Origin: Bacillota bacterium
Lineage (GTDB): Bacteria; Bacillota; Clostridia; Ch29
Length of the DNA stretch: 64,000 nucleotides
Direction: 5' to 3'
Assembly (NCBI GenBank): GCA_013540605.1
Contig: JABVCK010000001.1
Location: 62,001 to 126,000, forward strand
Part shown: piece by piece, positions 7,125 through 16,379 of the stretch
How positions within the stretch are numbered: the stretch's first letter is position 1
How the letters are laid out: each line of letters starts with the position of its first letter
Program-made: the position numbers and the translations under genes
The notes under the pieces: model-generated
Told to the model about the DNA's origin: nothing
What the model saw: the letters and a program-made list of their open reading frames with translations, nothing else
Database searches by the model: none

Positions 7125-8385
7125 AATCAGAGAAACTCTGCATTATACAAAGCTGAGGAACGGCTTGGAAGTATTTATCCTACCCAAGGAGGGATATTCA
7201 AAGCAGTTTGCAGTGTTTGCCACAAACTTCGGGTCCATAGACACAAGGTTCACCATACCCGGAGAAGATGAAGCAACGTCGGTACCCGATGGGATTGCCC
7301 ACTTTCTTGAGCACAAGCTGTTTGAAGAGGAAAAGGGAAACGTTTTTGATAAGTTCAGCAAGCTTGGGGCATCAGCCAATGCCTATACGAACTTTACAAA
7401 CACCGCTTACCTGTTCTCATCCACCAGTAATTTTTATCAGTCCCTTGAAGTACTTGTTAAGTTTGTGCAGAACCCTTACTTTACGGACCAGAATGTCGAA
7501 AAAGAGAAGGGGATTATCGGACAGGAGATACGCATGTATGATGATAACGGGGAATGGAGGAGCTTTTTTAACCTGCTTCAGGGAATGTATAAAAACCACC
7601 CTGTCAGGATAGACATAGCGGGTGATATTGAGTCAATAAAGAAAATAGACAAAGAAACCCTGTATAAATGCTATAATAATTTCTATCACCCGGACAATAT
7701 GGTATTATTCGCTGCAGGGGATATTGATATATCCAGAGCCGTCCAGGTGATAGAAGAAAGCCTGGACAGCCGGGTACATGAAAGGAAGAGCGGGATTGAG
7801 CGCCATTATCCCTGGGAACCGGCTGAAGTGGCGAAAGAACGGGTAGAGCAAAGGCTTTCGGTTTCCCAGCCACTCTTCAACATAGGATTTAAAGACAATG
7901 ACGTTGGTTATGGCGGAGAAAGGATGTTCGTTAAAGACATCTCCACTTCTATCCTGCTCGAGATGATATTCGGAAAGGGCTCAAACCTTTATGAAAGGAT
8001 GTACAGGGAAGGGCTCATCAACGCTACCTTCAGTTTTGACTACACTGCTGAGGTGGATTACTGTTATACTATACTTGGTGGAGAATCGCCGGACCCCGAC
8101 AGGCTGGCAGAACTGATCTCACATGAGATTTCCCTGATAAATGAGGCGGACCTAACGGAGGAAGAGTTTACGCTGGCAAGAAATAAGCTTCTGGGAAGGT
8201 ATTTGAATAATTTTAATTCCCTTGAGTACGTTGCATCCAATTTCGTGTCCTACCATTTTAAGGGAGTAAACTTCCTGGAGTTCATGGACTTTATCGAAGC
8301 AATCAGCATTGATACAGTCAGGGAACGGTTCAGGGCACACCTAAGGCCAGAAACTATGGTATTATCTGTAATACTTCCAAAATAA
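7090..8385 (+). CDS. yfmH: M16 metallopeptidase YfmH (EF-P modification associated)
   Basis: The active member of the M16 pair, 431 residues. It has the zinc-binding H-F-L-E-H motif (around residue 68) and the downstream Glu region (E-K-E-K-G-I-I-G-Q-E-I), followed by the conserved Y-x-N-F-Y-H-P-D-N-M segment and an M16C domain with G-K-G-S-N-L-Y-E-R-M. It begins inside the end of yfmF, so translation is coupled and a two-subunit peptidase is expected. Two ATG codons are adjacent (7090 and 7093); GGAGGGGAG precedes both. The substrate is unknown. Confidence 0.87.
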   Translation: MMDSIKEFRFSKIRETLHYTKLRNGLEVFILPKEGYSKQFAVFATNFGSIDTRFTIPGEDEATSVPDGIAHFLEHKLFEEEKGNVFDKFSKLGASANAYTNFTNTAYLFSSTSNFYQSLEVLVKFVQNPYFTDQNVEKEKGIIGQEIRMYDDNGEWRSFFNLLQGMYKNHPVRIDIAGDIESIKKIDKETLYKCYNNFYHPDNMVLFAAGDIDISRAVQVIEESLDSRVHERKSGIERHYPWEPAEVAKERVEQRLSVSQPLFNIGFKDNDVGYGGERMFVKDISTSILLEMIFGKGSNLYERMYREGLINATFSFDYTAEVDYCYTILGGESPDPDRLAELISHEISLINEADLTEEEFTLARNKLLGRYLNNFNSLEYVASNFVSYHFKGVNFLEFMDFIEAISIDTVRERFRAHLRPETMVLSVILPK

Positions 8386-8403
8386 CGGAAAAGAGGGGGA
8401 TAT

Positions 8404-9141
8404 ATGAATCCGGTAGCATTTGAGATATTTGGTTTGTCTGTGAGGTGGTACGGTATAATAATGTCAGCGGGCATACTTATGGGGATGCTTATAGCCCTTA
8501 AGGAAGCAAAGCGCTTGGGTATGGATGAGAATCTCATCCTGGATCTGGTCATATTTGCCATACCCGCAGGAATAGTCGGAGCTCGCCTTTACTATGTAAT
8601 ATTCAACTGGGATTATTATTCTGGCAACCTGTTGCAAATTATTAATATCAGGGGAGGGGGGCTCGCTATCCATGGTACTTTGATTGCCGCTGTGATTACA
8701 GGATTGATATATGCCAGGGTTAAGAAGGTAAGCTTTTGGACCCTGGCAGATATTACTGCTCCCGGGATAATCCTTGGCCAGGCAATAGGGAGATGGGGGA
8801 ATTTTGTCAATCAGGAGGCTTACGGGGTGCCTACGGACTTGCCCTGGGGCATAATGGTCAACGGGGTTAAGGTCCATCCCACCTTCTTTTATGAGTTCCT
8901 TTGGAACATGGGAGTGTTTTTCGTTCTGCTGTGGTTCAGGAAGAGAAAAAAGGTGGAGGGAGAAGTTTTTCTTCTTTACGTCATTCTGTATTCAGTGGGG
9001 AGATTCTTCATTGAGGGTCTTAGAATCGACAGCTTGATGATCGGCAGTTTAAGGATGGCGCAGGTGGTCAGCCTGGCAGCTGTGGCGTTGGGTGCCGCAC
9101 TCATTGTATACAGACGGAAAAAGAACATAAAGAAAACTTAA
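8404..9141 (+). CDS. lgt: Prolipoprotein diacylglyceryl transferase
   Basis: Lgt, 245 residues, is an integral membrane enzyme that moves diacylglycerol from phosphatidylglycerol to the lipobox Cys of prolipoproteins. Seven hydrophobic segments are visible. The hallmark G-R-W-G-N-F-x-N-Q-E-A-Y-G motif is present near residue 125, with R-G-G-G-L-A-I-H-G before it. The spacing from yfmH is short (18 bases), so it may be cotranscribed. A strong terminator follows. Lipoprotein substrates in this window include PstS and the YhcN-type protein. Confidence 0.96.
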   Translation: MNPVAFEIFGLSVRWYGIIMSAGILMGMLIALKEAKRLGMDENLILDLVIFAIPAGIVGARLYYVIFNWDYYSGNLLQIINIRGGGLAIHGTLIAAVITGLIYARVKKVSFWTLADITAPGIILGQAIGRWGNFVNQEAYGVPTDLPWGIMVNGVKVHPTFFYEFLWNMGVFFVLLWFRKRKKVEGEVFLLYVILYSVGRFFIEGLRIDSLMIGSLRMAQVVSLAAVALGAALIVYRRKKNIKKT

Positions 9142-9168
9142 AACACCGGGGTTTCCCCGGTGTTTTTA
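9142..9168 (+). terminator. Intrinsic terminator of lgt
   Basis: A ten-base-pair stem AACACCGGGG/CCCCGGTGTT with a TTT loop is followed by TTT. Confidence 0.9.
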
Positions 9169-9202
9169 TGTTGCAATCTAAAATCCAATCGACAATTAAG
9201 CG

Positions 9203-9235
9203 GAAAAAATTACAAAATAATTGTAATTTTTTTTC
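9203..9235. terminator. AT-rich hairpin with T run upstream of mraZ
   Basis: The 12-bp stem AAAAAATTACAA/TTGTAATTTTTT (9204-9215 and 9221-9232) with loop AATAA runs into further T's. It lies between the lgt terminator and the mraZ promoter region. It could be a second terminator or an upstream element of the promoter. Confidence 0.5.
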
Positions 9236-9252
9236 AGTTGTAGGAAGGATTT

Positions 9253-9306
9253 TTTCAATACGGGTAGAATTAGTGTATAAGTGGTTGATAGTGGGATAAA
9301 GTGGAG
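9253..9306 (+). promoter_or_regulatory. mraZ promoter region with three 10-bp-spaced MraZ-type boxes
   Basis: GTGG occurs at 9281, 9291 and 9301, each within an (A/T)AGTGG context, giving three direct repeats with exact 10-base period just upstream of mraZ. MraZ is known to bind such short repeats at its own promoter (TGGGN in E. coli, AAAGTG-type in Mycoplasma). A weak promoter (TTTTCA at 9253, 17 bases, TATAAG at 9276) lies just before the boxes. Confidence 0.65.
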
Positions 9307-9331
9307 GGATTTCCCTAATTGGGGTGAGGAA

Positions 9332-9763
9332 ATGTTTATAGGTGAGTTTCAGCATTCAATAGACAACAAAGGCAGATTGATTATTCCTTCAAAGTTCAGA
9401 GACGACCTTGGAGAAAGGTTTGTATTGACCAAGGGATTGGATAACTGTCTCTTTGTTTATCCCATTCTGGAATGGCGTAATTTTGAAGAAAAGCTTAAAA
9501 CTCTGCCCCTCACGTCTAAAGACGCAAGGGCCTTTGTGAGGTTTTTCTTCTCAGGGGCAACGGAGTGTGAACTGGACAAGCAGGGGAGAATACTATTACC
9601 TTCAAACCTAAGGGAACATTCGAAGATAGAAAAGGATGCAGTTATTATCGGGGTTTCTACCAGGGTAGAAATCTGGAGCAAGGAGGAGTGGGACAAATAT
9701 AACAGCGATACTTCCATGGGTTATGATGCAATAGCGGAAAAAATGGCGCAGCTGGGGATTTAA
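9332..9763 (+). CDS. mraZ: Transcriptional regulator MraZ
   Basis: A 143-residue protein, the standard length. It contains two SpoVT/AbrB-like halves, each with the D-x-x-G-R motif (D-N-K-G-R and D-K-Q-G-R). It is the first gene of the division and cell-wall cluster and in other bacteria represses or tunes that cluster by binding repeats in its promoter; matching repeats are present at 9281-9304. The start at 9332 gives the conserved M-F-I-G-E-F-x-H-S-I-D beginning; the open frame extends 17 codons upstream through the operator and is not expected to be used. Confidence 0.95.
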   Translation: MFIGEFQHSIDNKGRLIIPSKFRDDLGERFVLTKGLDNCLFVYPILEWRNFEEKLKTLPLTSKDARAFVRFFFSGATECELDKQGRILLPSNLREHSKIEKDAVIIGVSTRVEIWSKEEWDKYNSDTSMGYDAIAEKMAQLGI

Positions 9764-9841
9764 CCGTATCGATTTGTCCCGTATGTATGACGGAAAGCGA
9801 GGAAAACTATCGATGAACATACCGGACTGGAGATGAACATA

Positions 9842-10777
9842 ATGGAGTTCAAGCACGTATCAGTTTTGCTTCGGGAAAGCATAACATATCTGAATTTGAA
9901 ACCGGATGGAGTTTACGTAGATGCGACAATCGGAGGCGGAGGCCATGCAAGGGAGATCCTGAAGCATCTGGGGGCGAATGGAAGGCTTATCGGCATTGAC
10001 AGGGACGAGAGAGCAATCGAAGCTGCGGCTAAGGCATTGGAAGGATTTGAGGGGAAGTTTGTCCTTATTCACGGCAACTTCGCTGATATGCACCATCTAA
10101 TTACAGAGCTTGGTTTTGAAGGGGTAGATGGAATACTGATGGACCTCGGGGTGTCATCACACCAGCTGGACCAGGCGGACAGGGGATTCAGCTATATGCA
10201 GGATGCGCCGTTGGACATGAGGATGAACAGGCAGCAGGAATTGACGGCGGAGCATGTTGTCAATAGATATCCTGAGGAAGATTTGAAAAGGATAATAAAG
10301 GAGTACGGGGAAGAAAAATGGGCGGGAAGGATAGCATCTTTCATACACCGGGAGAGGGTTAAAAAGCCCATAACATCAACGGCTCAACTGGAAGGGATAA
10401 TAAAAGCCGCGATACCGGCTTCCGCTAGGAGGACAGGCCCTCATCCCGCGAAAAGAACCTTCCAGGCAATAAGGATAGAGGTGAACAATGAACTCGGAAT
10501 TTTGGAGCAATCGCTAAGGGAAGGAGTTAGACTGCTTAACCCGGGCGGCAGGATATGCGTAATATCCTTTCATTCTCTGGAAGATAGGAGAGTCAAGGAT
10601 ACATTCAAAGAACTGGAGGATCCCTGTTCCTGCCCAAAGGATTTTCCGTTTTGCGTTTGCGGGAAAAGGGCGGAGGTAAGAGTCATCACAAAGAAGCCGG
10701 TTTCACCGGACATAGAAGAGGTTTCGATAAACCCCAGGGCAAGGAGCGCACTGCTCAGGGTGGCGGAGAAACTATGA
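9842..10777 (+). CDS. rsmH: 16S rRNA (cytosine(1402)-N(4))-methyltransferase
   Basis: RsmH (MraW), 311 residues, methylates N4 of C1402 in the decoding centre of 16S rRNA using S-adenosylmethionine. It has the SAM-binding motif [10 protein letters not shown] near residue 31, the [12 protein letters not shown] motif, the internal [11 protein letters not shown] segment, and a C-terminal S-F-H-S-L-E-D-R. The ATG at 9842 gives the usual [10 protein letters not shown] start and lies nine bases after GGAG; the in-frame ATG at 9833 directly abuts that site. A cysteine-rich insert (C-S-C-P...C-V-C-G) near residue 262 is common in clostridial members. Confidence 0.96.
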   Translation: MEFKHVSVLLRESITYLNLKPDGVYVDATIGGGGHAREILKHLGANGRLIGIDRDERAIEAAAKALEGFEGKFVLIHGNFADMHHLITELGFEGVDGILMDLGVSSHQLDQADRGFSYMQDAPLDMRMNRQQELTAEHVVNRYPEEDLKRIIKEYGEEKWAGRIASFIHRERVKKPITSTAQLEGIIKAAIPASARRTGPHPAKRTFQAIRIEVNNELGILEQSLREGVRLLNPGGRICVISFHSLEDRRVKDTFKELEDPCSCPKDFPFCVCGKRAEVRVITKKPVSPDIEEVSINPRARSALLRVAEKL

Positions 10778-10808
10778 AAGTTCTAAACACTACAGGGGGT
10801 GAATAAAC

Positions 10809-11291
10809 TTGATAGTAGCCGAAAATAGACAATACCTTGGAACTATGCCCCAAGAATACAACCGGTCAAAACCGGACAGGTCAAGAGCGAACAGGCAGAA
10901 ACAAAAAAATAGACGGAAAGTCAGGGCCTTTGTACAGGTGATTGCTGCTTTTGCGGTTGCTCTGTTGATAATTTCCCGTTTTGCAGTGATTTCTGAATAT
11001 AATTATGGTATCAGGAACCTCAAAAGAGAGCTTCAGGAGCTGCAGAAGACCAATGAAAGGCTGAGTCTTCAACTTGCACAAGCCCAGGATATAAACTGGA
11101 TAGAAGAATACGCCACTACGCATCTCGGAATGATATATCCCGATAATAGAGATATTGTATACATTGCTGTAGAGGATATACAGGATGAAGATAGTCACTT
11201 TCAAATTACAGAGGAGAAACCGGAGGGGAGATTAGCCACAGATGGATGGATTGCTGCCCTGATAGGAAAATTTAATACCATTTTTCATTGA
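10809..11291 (+). CDS. ftsL: Cell division protein FtsL
   Basis: A 160-residue bitopic membrane protein. A basic cytoplasmic N-terminus (residues 1-38, many K/R) is followed by one membrane helix (about 39-60), then a coiled-coil segment (L-K-R-E-L-Q-E-L-Q-K-T-N-E-R-L) and a short C-terminal domain. This layout, and its place between rsmH and the transpeptidase gene, identify FtsL, which forms a complex with FtsB/DivIC and FtsQ/DivIB in the divisome. Sequence conservation is low, so position is the main support. It starts with TTG behind GGGGGTGA. The C-terminal tail is longer than usual. Confidence 0.82.
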   Translation: MIVAENRQYLGTMPQEYNRSKPDRSRANRQKQKNRRKVRAFVQVIAAFAVALLIISRFAVISEYNYGIRNLKRELQELQKTNERLSLQLAQAQDINWIEEYATTHLGMIYPDNRDIVYIAVEDIQDEDSHFQITEEKPEGRLATDGWIAALIGKFNTIFH

Positions 11292-11308
11292 TATAAGGGG
11301 GAAGTAAG

Positions 11309-13480
11309 TTGACGGCGCCTGGAATAAGGGTCAGGAAAAGGTTAATATTCTGCCTATTTGCAGTTTTTTTTCTGTTTTTTGCACTTATCATGAGACTTTT
11401 ATGGATACAGGTTGTTAACGGAGATGTTTATAGGGATATGGCGGTTGAGCAGTGGACCAGAGATATTCCGGTTCCGTCCAAAAGGGGTATAATTTACGAC
11501 AGAAATGGCAAAAAACTAGCTATAAGCGCCAGCATCGAGTCCATATACGTAAGACCGGTAGAAATAAGCAATCCCGAGGAGATATCCTATAAAATCGCAG
11601 AAGTGCTTGACATGAAAAGGGAAGAGGTTCTGGATAAGCTGACCAAAAAAATGGATACTGTGCTGCTGAAAAAGAAAGTTGAAAAGGAGATTGTAGATCA
11701 GATTAGGGATATTCCAGGGATCCATGTCGTGGATGACAGCAAGAGGTACTATGTTAATAGAAACTTTGCGGCACATATTCTGGGGTTCATAGGGACAGAC
11801 AACCAGGGACTTGATGGCGTAGAAGCAATATTCGACAAGTACTTGTTCGGTCTTCCGGGGAGAAATATATCGGAAACCGATGCGGCCGGCCGGCCAATAC
11901 CTTTCGGATATGATACCCAGTATTCGCCCCAGGACGGGTATAACCTTGTTTTAACCATCGATGAGGTGATTCAGCATTTTGCCGAGAAGGCGATAGAAGA
12001 AGCCCTCCTGGTGAACAAAGCCCGAAAAGCTACCGCTATAGTGATGGATCCTAAGAACGGGGACATCCTGGCGATGGTTGTTAAACCCGACTACGATCCG
12101 AATTCTCCCTTTAGCCCCATAGGGGAACAGGAAAAGAAGGTCTGGGAAGGTCTTTCAGAAGAGGAACTGAGGGATGAAAGGCTGAAGATGTGGAGGAATT
12201 ACGCGGTTTCTGATATATATGAGCCCGGCTCAACGTTCAAAATGATTACGGCAGCAGCGGGATTGGAAGAAGGAGTTGTAACTCCCAGCAGCACCTTTTA
12301 CGACCGGGGATATATAAAGGTTGGAGGGGTGACGCTGAAATGCTGGAGGTATTATTCACCCCACGGCCATGAGACCTTTGTGGAGGCAGTGCAAAATTCG
12401 TGCAATCCTGTGTTTATTGAAGTGGGGCAGCGGCTTGGAAAGGAAAAGTTTCTCAAATATGTTGAGGCCTTTGGGTTCGGGGAGCCGACCGGAATCGATT
12501 TACCCGGTGAAGCTTACGGGCTGGTAATGAATCCATCCGCTGTAGGCCCGGTGGAACTGGCAACGATGGCTTTTGGGCAGGGCATTGCTGTAACTCCGAT
12601 TCAGCTCATTACGGCAGCCTCCGCCATAGCAAATGACGGTATGCTGATGCAGCCGAGGATAGCCCTTGAATTGAGGGACGAAGAAGGCAACACGGTACAC
12701 GAATTCAAACCCAGAACGCGGCGGCAGGTGATTTCTCCCGAGACCGCACGCACATTGATGCAGATATTGGAATCGGTTGTTTCTGAAGGTACGGGTTCAA
12801 ATGCATATGTACCGGGTTACAGGGTCGCCGGGAAAACAGGAACCGCCCAAAAAGTGGTTAACGGGAGATATATTGAAGGGAAATACGTAGCGTCCTTCAT
12901 TGGCATGGCCCCGGCCGATGATCCAAGAATAGCCGTACTGGTAGTAATTGATGAGCCGGATCCTTCAAATTACTACGGAGGACAGATTGCTGCGCCGGTT
13001 GTTGCTTCTATTGTAAAGGATACCCTGCGTTATCTCAATGTTAAACCGATGTATACCGAAGAAGAGGCTGCAAAGCTGGTTAAAGACAAGGTAAAGGTTC
13101 CGGACATCAGGAATGTTCCTCTCCAGGAAGGTCTGAAGGCACTTAAAGCCAATAATTTGCAGTTCCAGGTAGTAGGTAATATAATTGAGAATGACAAGAA
13201 CCTGATAGTTGACCAGACACCCAAACCTGATATAATGGTTTCGGAGAATTCTATAGTATTGATTTACCTGGAATCCTTCGAGAACCAGAGCAGCGAGACA
13301 ATTGTGCCGAATGTGATAGGAAGAACGGTCAATGGAGCAACGAATCTGCTCAACATGTCGCATTTGAAGATACAGATTTCGGGTACGGGAATAGCCGTAA
13401 GCCAGGACCCCTTTCCGGGTGAAGTGGTTGAACGGGAAAGCGTAGTGAAAGTGGAATTTAAGGAACCTGAAAACCATTAA
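11309..13480 (+). CDS. spoVD: Penicillin-binding transpeptidase SpoVD/FtsI with two PASTA domains
   Basis: A class B penicillin-binding protein of 723 residues. A short cytoplasmic start and one membrane helix (about 10-32) lead to the dimerisation domain (R-G-I-I-Y-D-R-N-G), then the transpeptidase domain with the active Ser308 (S-T-F-K), the S-C-N motif and K-T-G-T-A, and two C-terminal PASTA repeats (about 580-645 and 650-720). Bacillus has pbpB and spoVD in tandem here; this window has one gene, so it may serve both septal and spore-cortex synthesis, paired with the FtsW-type protein downstream. SpoVD is named for its PASTA-bearing form; FtsI/PBP2B is the alternative. TTG start behind AGGGGGAAG. 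Confidence 0.88.
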   Translation: MTAPGIRVRKRLIFCLFAVFFLFFALIMRLLWIQVVNGDVYRDMAVEQWTRDIPVPSKRGIIYDRNGKKLAISASIESIYVRPVEISNPEEISYKIAEVLDMKREEVLDKLTKKMDTVLLKKKVEKEIVDQIRDIPGIHVVDDSKRYYVNRNFAAHILGFIGTDNQGLDGVEAIFDKYLFGLPGRNISETDAAGRPIPFGYDTQYSPQDGYNLVLTIDEVIQHFAEKAIEEALLVNKARKATAIVMDPKNGDILAMVVKPDYDPNSPFSPIGEQEKKVWEGLSEEELRDERLKMWRNYAVSDIYEPGSTFKMITAAAGLEEGVVTPSSTFYDRGYIKVGGVTLKCWRYYSPHGHETFVEAVQNSCNPVFIEVGQRLGKEKFLKYVEAFGFGEPTGIDLPGEAYGLVMNPSAVGPVELATMAFGQGIAVTPIQLITAASAIANDGMLMQPRIALELRDEEGNTVHEFKPRTRRQVISPETARTLMQILESVVSEGTGSNAYVPGYRVAGKTGTAQKVVNGRYIEGKYVASFIGMAPADDPRIAVLVVIDEPDPSNYYGGQIAAPVVASIVKDTLRYLNVKPMYTEEEAAKLVKDKVKVPDIRNVPLQEGLKALKANNLQFQVVGNIIENDKNLIVDQTPKPDIMVSENSIVLIYLESFENQSSETIVPNVIGRTVNGATNLLNMSHLKIQISGTGIAVSQDPFPGEVVERESVVKVEFKEPENH

Positions 13481-13512
13481 GTAAAGGCAACTGAAGCTTT
13501 GGTTGCCTTTAC
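13481..13512 (+). terminator. Hairpin between the transpeptidase gene and murE
   Basis: An 11-bp perfect stem GTAAAGGCAAC/GTTGCCTTTAC (13481-13491 and 13502-13512) begins right after the stop codon. There is no T run after it, so it is more likely an attenuator or RNA-processing hairpin than a full terminator inside the cluster. Confidence 0.55.
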
Positions 13513-13536
13513 CAATGCAAAGCGAGGGTGTTTAAC

Positions 13537-14994
13537 GTGAAGATTTCTGATCTGTGGGACTTTATCGAGGTGCTGGAAGCAAGTGGAGATACTAATAAGG
13601 AAATAACAGGGGTAAGCTATGATTCAAGAAAGGTTGAACCGGGACACATGTTTGTCTGTGTTGAAGGGTTCAACAGCGACGGCCATGACTATATAGACGA
13701 TGCGGTCCGCAGGGGAGCGTCTTCTTTGCTGGTCCAGAAGAAGGTCCAGGCACCGGCGGATACGACTGTTATAAGGGTCAAGGATTCAAGGAAAGCAATG
13801 GCTGCTGTTGGACATGTCTTCTACAACTTCCCCTCACAAAGGCTCAAAATAATTGGAGTTACGGGTACAAACGGGAAAACCACAACAACCTACCTGTTAA
13901 AATCTATACTGGAAAAGGCAGGCTTTAATGTAGGCCTTCTTGGAACTATTGCCATAAGAATTGGCAATAAGGAATTTCCTTCTCTCAGGACAACACCGGA
14001 GTCCCTCGACCTGCACCGGTTGTTTGCAAAAATGGTGGAGGAAGGGGTTGATTACGTGGTAATGGAGGTCTCTTCCCATTCCCTAGACCTGGATAGGGTG
14101 GGTTATGTGGATTTTGACATAGGGATTTTTACTAATCTTACCAGGGACCATCTTGACTTCCACGGAAATATGGAGAACTATCTGGATGCAAAGATAAAAC
14201 TCTTTAAGAGCACCGATAGGATAAATATAATTAACAGTGACGATCCGTCAAAGGAGAAAATCATTGAAAGAATCAAGCACCTTCCAACGCCTATACTTAC
14301 GTATGGGATAAAAAACCGGGCCGACTTCATGGCGTCGGATATAGTCCTTGGCTCGAGCAGCGTAAAATATAATATGGTATGGAAGGACAAAATACTGCCC
14401 ATACAGGTGAAGATTCCGGGAATTATAAGCGTGTATAACAGTCTGGCCGCTGCATCCGCTCTCATAGCCGAGGGCATACAACCCGTGCACATCATGGAGG
14501 GACTTAATGGGGTTGAGGGGGTTAAGGGAAGGTCAGAATCCATAGACACAGGGCGAGGGTTCAATGTGATTATCGATTACGCCCATACTCCCGATGGATT
14601 GGAAAATATCTTATCTACTATAAATGGATTTGCCAAAGGAAGAGTGATTACTGTATTTGGATGTGGAGGAAACAGGGATAGGGAAAAGAGACCGATCATG
14701 GGTGAAATTGCAGGGGAGTTGTCCGATTTTGTAATAATTACTTCTGACAACCCCAGAAAAGAGGAACCGCATCAGATTATTGATGAGATTTTACCCGGTG
14801 TAGAAAAAACCGGCAGCAGCTACATCTGTATTGTGGACAGAAGGGAAGCCATCGAGTACGCCATCAGGATGGCGAAGCCTGACGATGTGGTTGTGCTGGC
14901 CGGTAAGGGGCACGAGACATACCAGGAATTTGGAGATAGAATTATAGAGTTTGACGAAAGAAAAATAGTTATGGAGATCTTGGAGAGGATTTAA
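13537..14994 (+). CDS. murE: UDP-MurNAc-L-Ala-D-Glu:meso-diaminopimelate ligase
   Basis: MurE, 485 residues, adds the third stem residue to UDP-MurNAc-dipeptide with ATP. The N-terminal uridine-binding domain has S-Y-D-S-R; the ATP loop is G-V-T-G-T-N-G-K-T-T-T; a central D-Y-A-H-T-P-D segment follows; and the C-terminal domain carries D-N-P-R-K-E-E, the signature for meso-diaminopimelate rather than lysine. The GTG at 13537 lies six bases after GAGGGTG; the frame is open three codons further back. The stop is followed two bases later by the murF ATG. Confidence 0.96.
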   Translation: MKISDLWDFIEVLEASGDTNKEITGVSYDSRKVEPGHMFVCVEGFNSDGHDYIDDAVRRGASSLLVQKKVQAPADTTVIRVKDSRKAMAAVGHVFYNFPSQRLKIIGVTGTNGKTTTTYLLKSILEKAGFNVGLLGTIAIRIGNKEFPSLRTTPESLDLHRLFAKMVEEGVDYVVMEVSSHSLDLDRVGYVDFDIGIFTNLTRDHLDFHGNMENYLDAKIKLFKSTDRINIINSDDPSKEKIIERIKHLPTPILTYGIKNRADFMASDIVLGSSSVKYNMVWKDKILPIQVKIPGIISVYNSLAAASALIAEGIQPVHIMEGLNGVEGVKGRSESIDTGRGFNVIIDYAHTPDGLENILSTINGFAKGRVITVFGCGGNRDREKRPIMGEIAGELSDFVIITSDNPRKEEPHQIIDEILPGVEKTGSSYICIVDRREAIEYAIRMAKPDDVVVLAGKGHETYQEFGDRIIEFDERKIVMEILERI

Positions 14995-14995
14995 T

Positions 14996-16375
14996 ATGGA
15001 AATAATTAACGCTTATGAAATAGCAGAAGCTGTTGGCGGAAAGATAAAATGCGGCAGCGGTACAACCGAAATTACAGGTGTATCTACCGACACCAGGATA
15101 CTCCGTGAGGGAAATATGTTCATCCCCTTAAAGGGAGAGAGGTTCGACGGACACCAGTTTATTAACCAGGCAGTTGAAAGAGGGGCAAGGGTACTGCTGG
15201 TAGAGAAAGATGAACATTACGGATTCAACGGAGTTGTGGTAATTAAAGTGGATGACACAATGACAGCGCTGCACAGCCTGGCAAAGTGGTATAGAAACCG
15301 CTTTTGCGCTGAATTTGTTGCGGTCACTGGGAGTACCGGTAAAACGACAACAAAAAATATGATTGCTTCTGTGCTGTCAAAGCGGTTTTCAGTTATTAAG
15401 ACTCCGGGGAACTACAATAATCAGATAGGTTTACCCCTTACCATCATGCAGATGGACAGTACTCATCAAGCCGGGGTAATCGAAATGGGAATGAGCTCAT
15501 TCGGGGAAATAAGAACGCTCATGGAAATAGTCAGACCCCGGGTATCTGTAATAACCAACATAGGGATGTCTCATATTGAGAAACTGGGAAGCAGGGAAAA
15601 TATTTTGAAAGCTAAGATGGAAATATTCGAAGGGATGGGGGAAAACCCTGTGGCGGTGGTTAACGGAGATGATGAACTGCTCAGGAAAGGGACCGCCGAA
15701 ATTAATATTCCGGTGATTTACTTCGGGATTGAAAGTGGAGATTATAGAGCGGCTAGAATAGATATGTTAGGGGAAAGACGCTCCGAATACACCCTTTGTG
15801 CTGAGGGAAATGAGTATCATGTTAGTATTCCGGTGGCCGGCAAACATAACATATACAATTCCCTGGCAGCTATAGCTGTGGGAAGAACGTTCGGGATGGA
15901 TTTCGCAGATATAATCCTGGGATTGGAAGATTTAGAGGAAGAAAAGATGCGATTGGTAATAGAGGATGGACCCGGCGGCATCAAAGTCATAAACGATACA
16001 TACAATGCCAGCCCTGATTCCATGAAATCCGCCCTTGAGGTGTTAAGAATGGTAGAGGGCAGAAGAAAGATTGCGGTTCTGGCGGATATGCTTGAGATGG
16101 GACAGTATGCGGAGGAAGGGCACAGGATGGTAGGCCGCTATGTGGCAGAAAATGAAGTGGATATCCTGATAACGGTTGGCCATAACAGCAAGTATATTGC
16201 TCAAGGGGCTATGGACCGGGGTATGAAGCGGGATTGCATATACTGCTTTGAGCATAAAAAGGATGCGGAGAGGCTGCTGGAAACGCTTGTAACGGAACAG
16301 GATGTCCTTCTGTTTAAGGGGTCGAGGGGGATGAAGATGGAGGAACTCGTCCACAGTATACAAGAGAGGAGCTAA
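14996..16375 (+). CDS. murF: UDP-MurNAc-tripeptide:D-Ala-D-Ala ligase
   Basis: MurF, 459 residues, attaches D-Ala-D-Ala to UDP-MurNAc-tripeptide, the last cytoplasmic step of precursor assembly. It has the S-T-D-T-R uridine-domain motif near residue 28, the ATP loop V-T-G-S-T-G-K-T-T-T-K near residue 110, N-Y-N-N-Q-I-G-L-P, and the C-terminal D-x-Y-N-A-S-P-D-S-M signature. It is translationally close to murE (one spacer base) and mraY, as in other dcw clusters. Confidence 0.96.
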   Translation: MEIINAYEIAEAVGGKIKCGSGTTEITGVSTDTRILREGNMFIPLKGERFDGHQFINQAVERGARVLLVEKDEHYGFNGVVVIKVDDTMTALHSLAKWYRNRFCAEFVAVTGSTGKTTTKNMIASVLSKRFSVIKTPGNYNNQIGLPLTIMQMDSTHQAGVIEMGMSSFGEIRTLMEIVRPRVSVITNIGMSHIEKLGSRENILKAKMEIFEGMGENPVAVVNGDDELLRKGTAEINIPVIYFGIESGDYRAARIDMLGERRSEYTLCAEGNEYHVSIPVAGKHNIYNSLAAIAVGRTFGMDFADIILGLEDLEEEKMRLVIEDGPGGIKVINDTYNASPDSMKSALEVLRMVEGRRKIAVLADMLEMGQYAEEGHRMVGRYVAENEVDILITVGHNSKYIAQGAMDRGMKRDCIYCFEHKKDAERLLETLVTEQDVLLFKGSRGMKMEELVHSIQERS

Positions 16376-16379
16376 ATTG

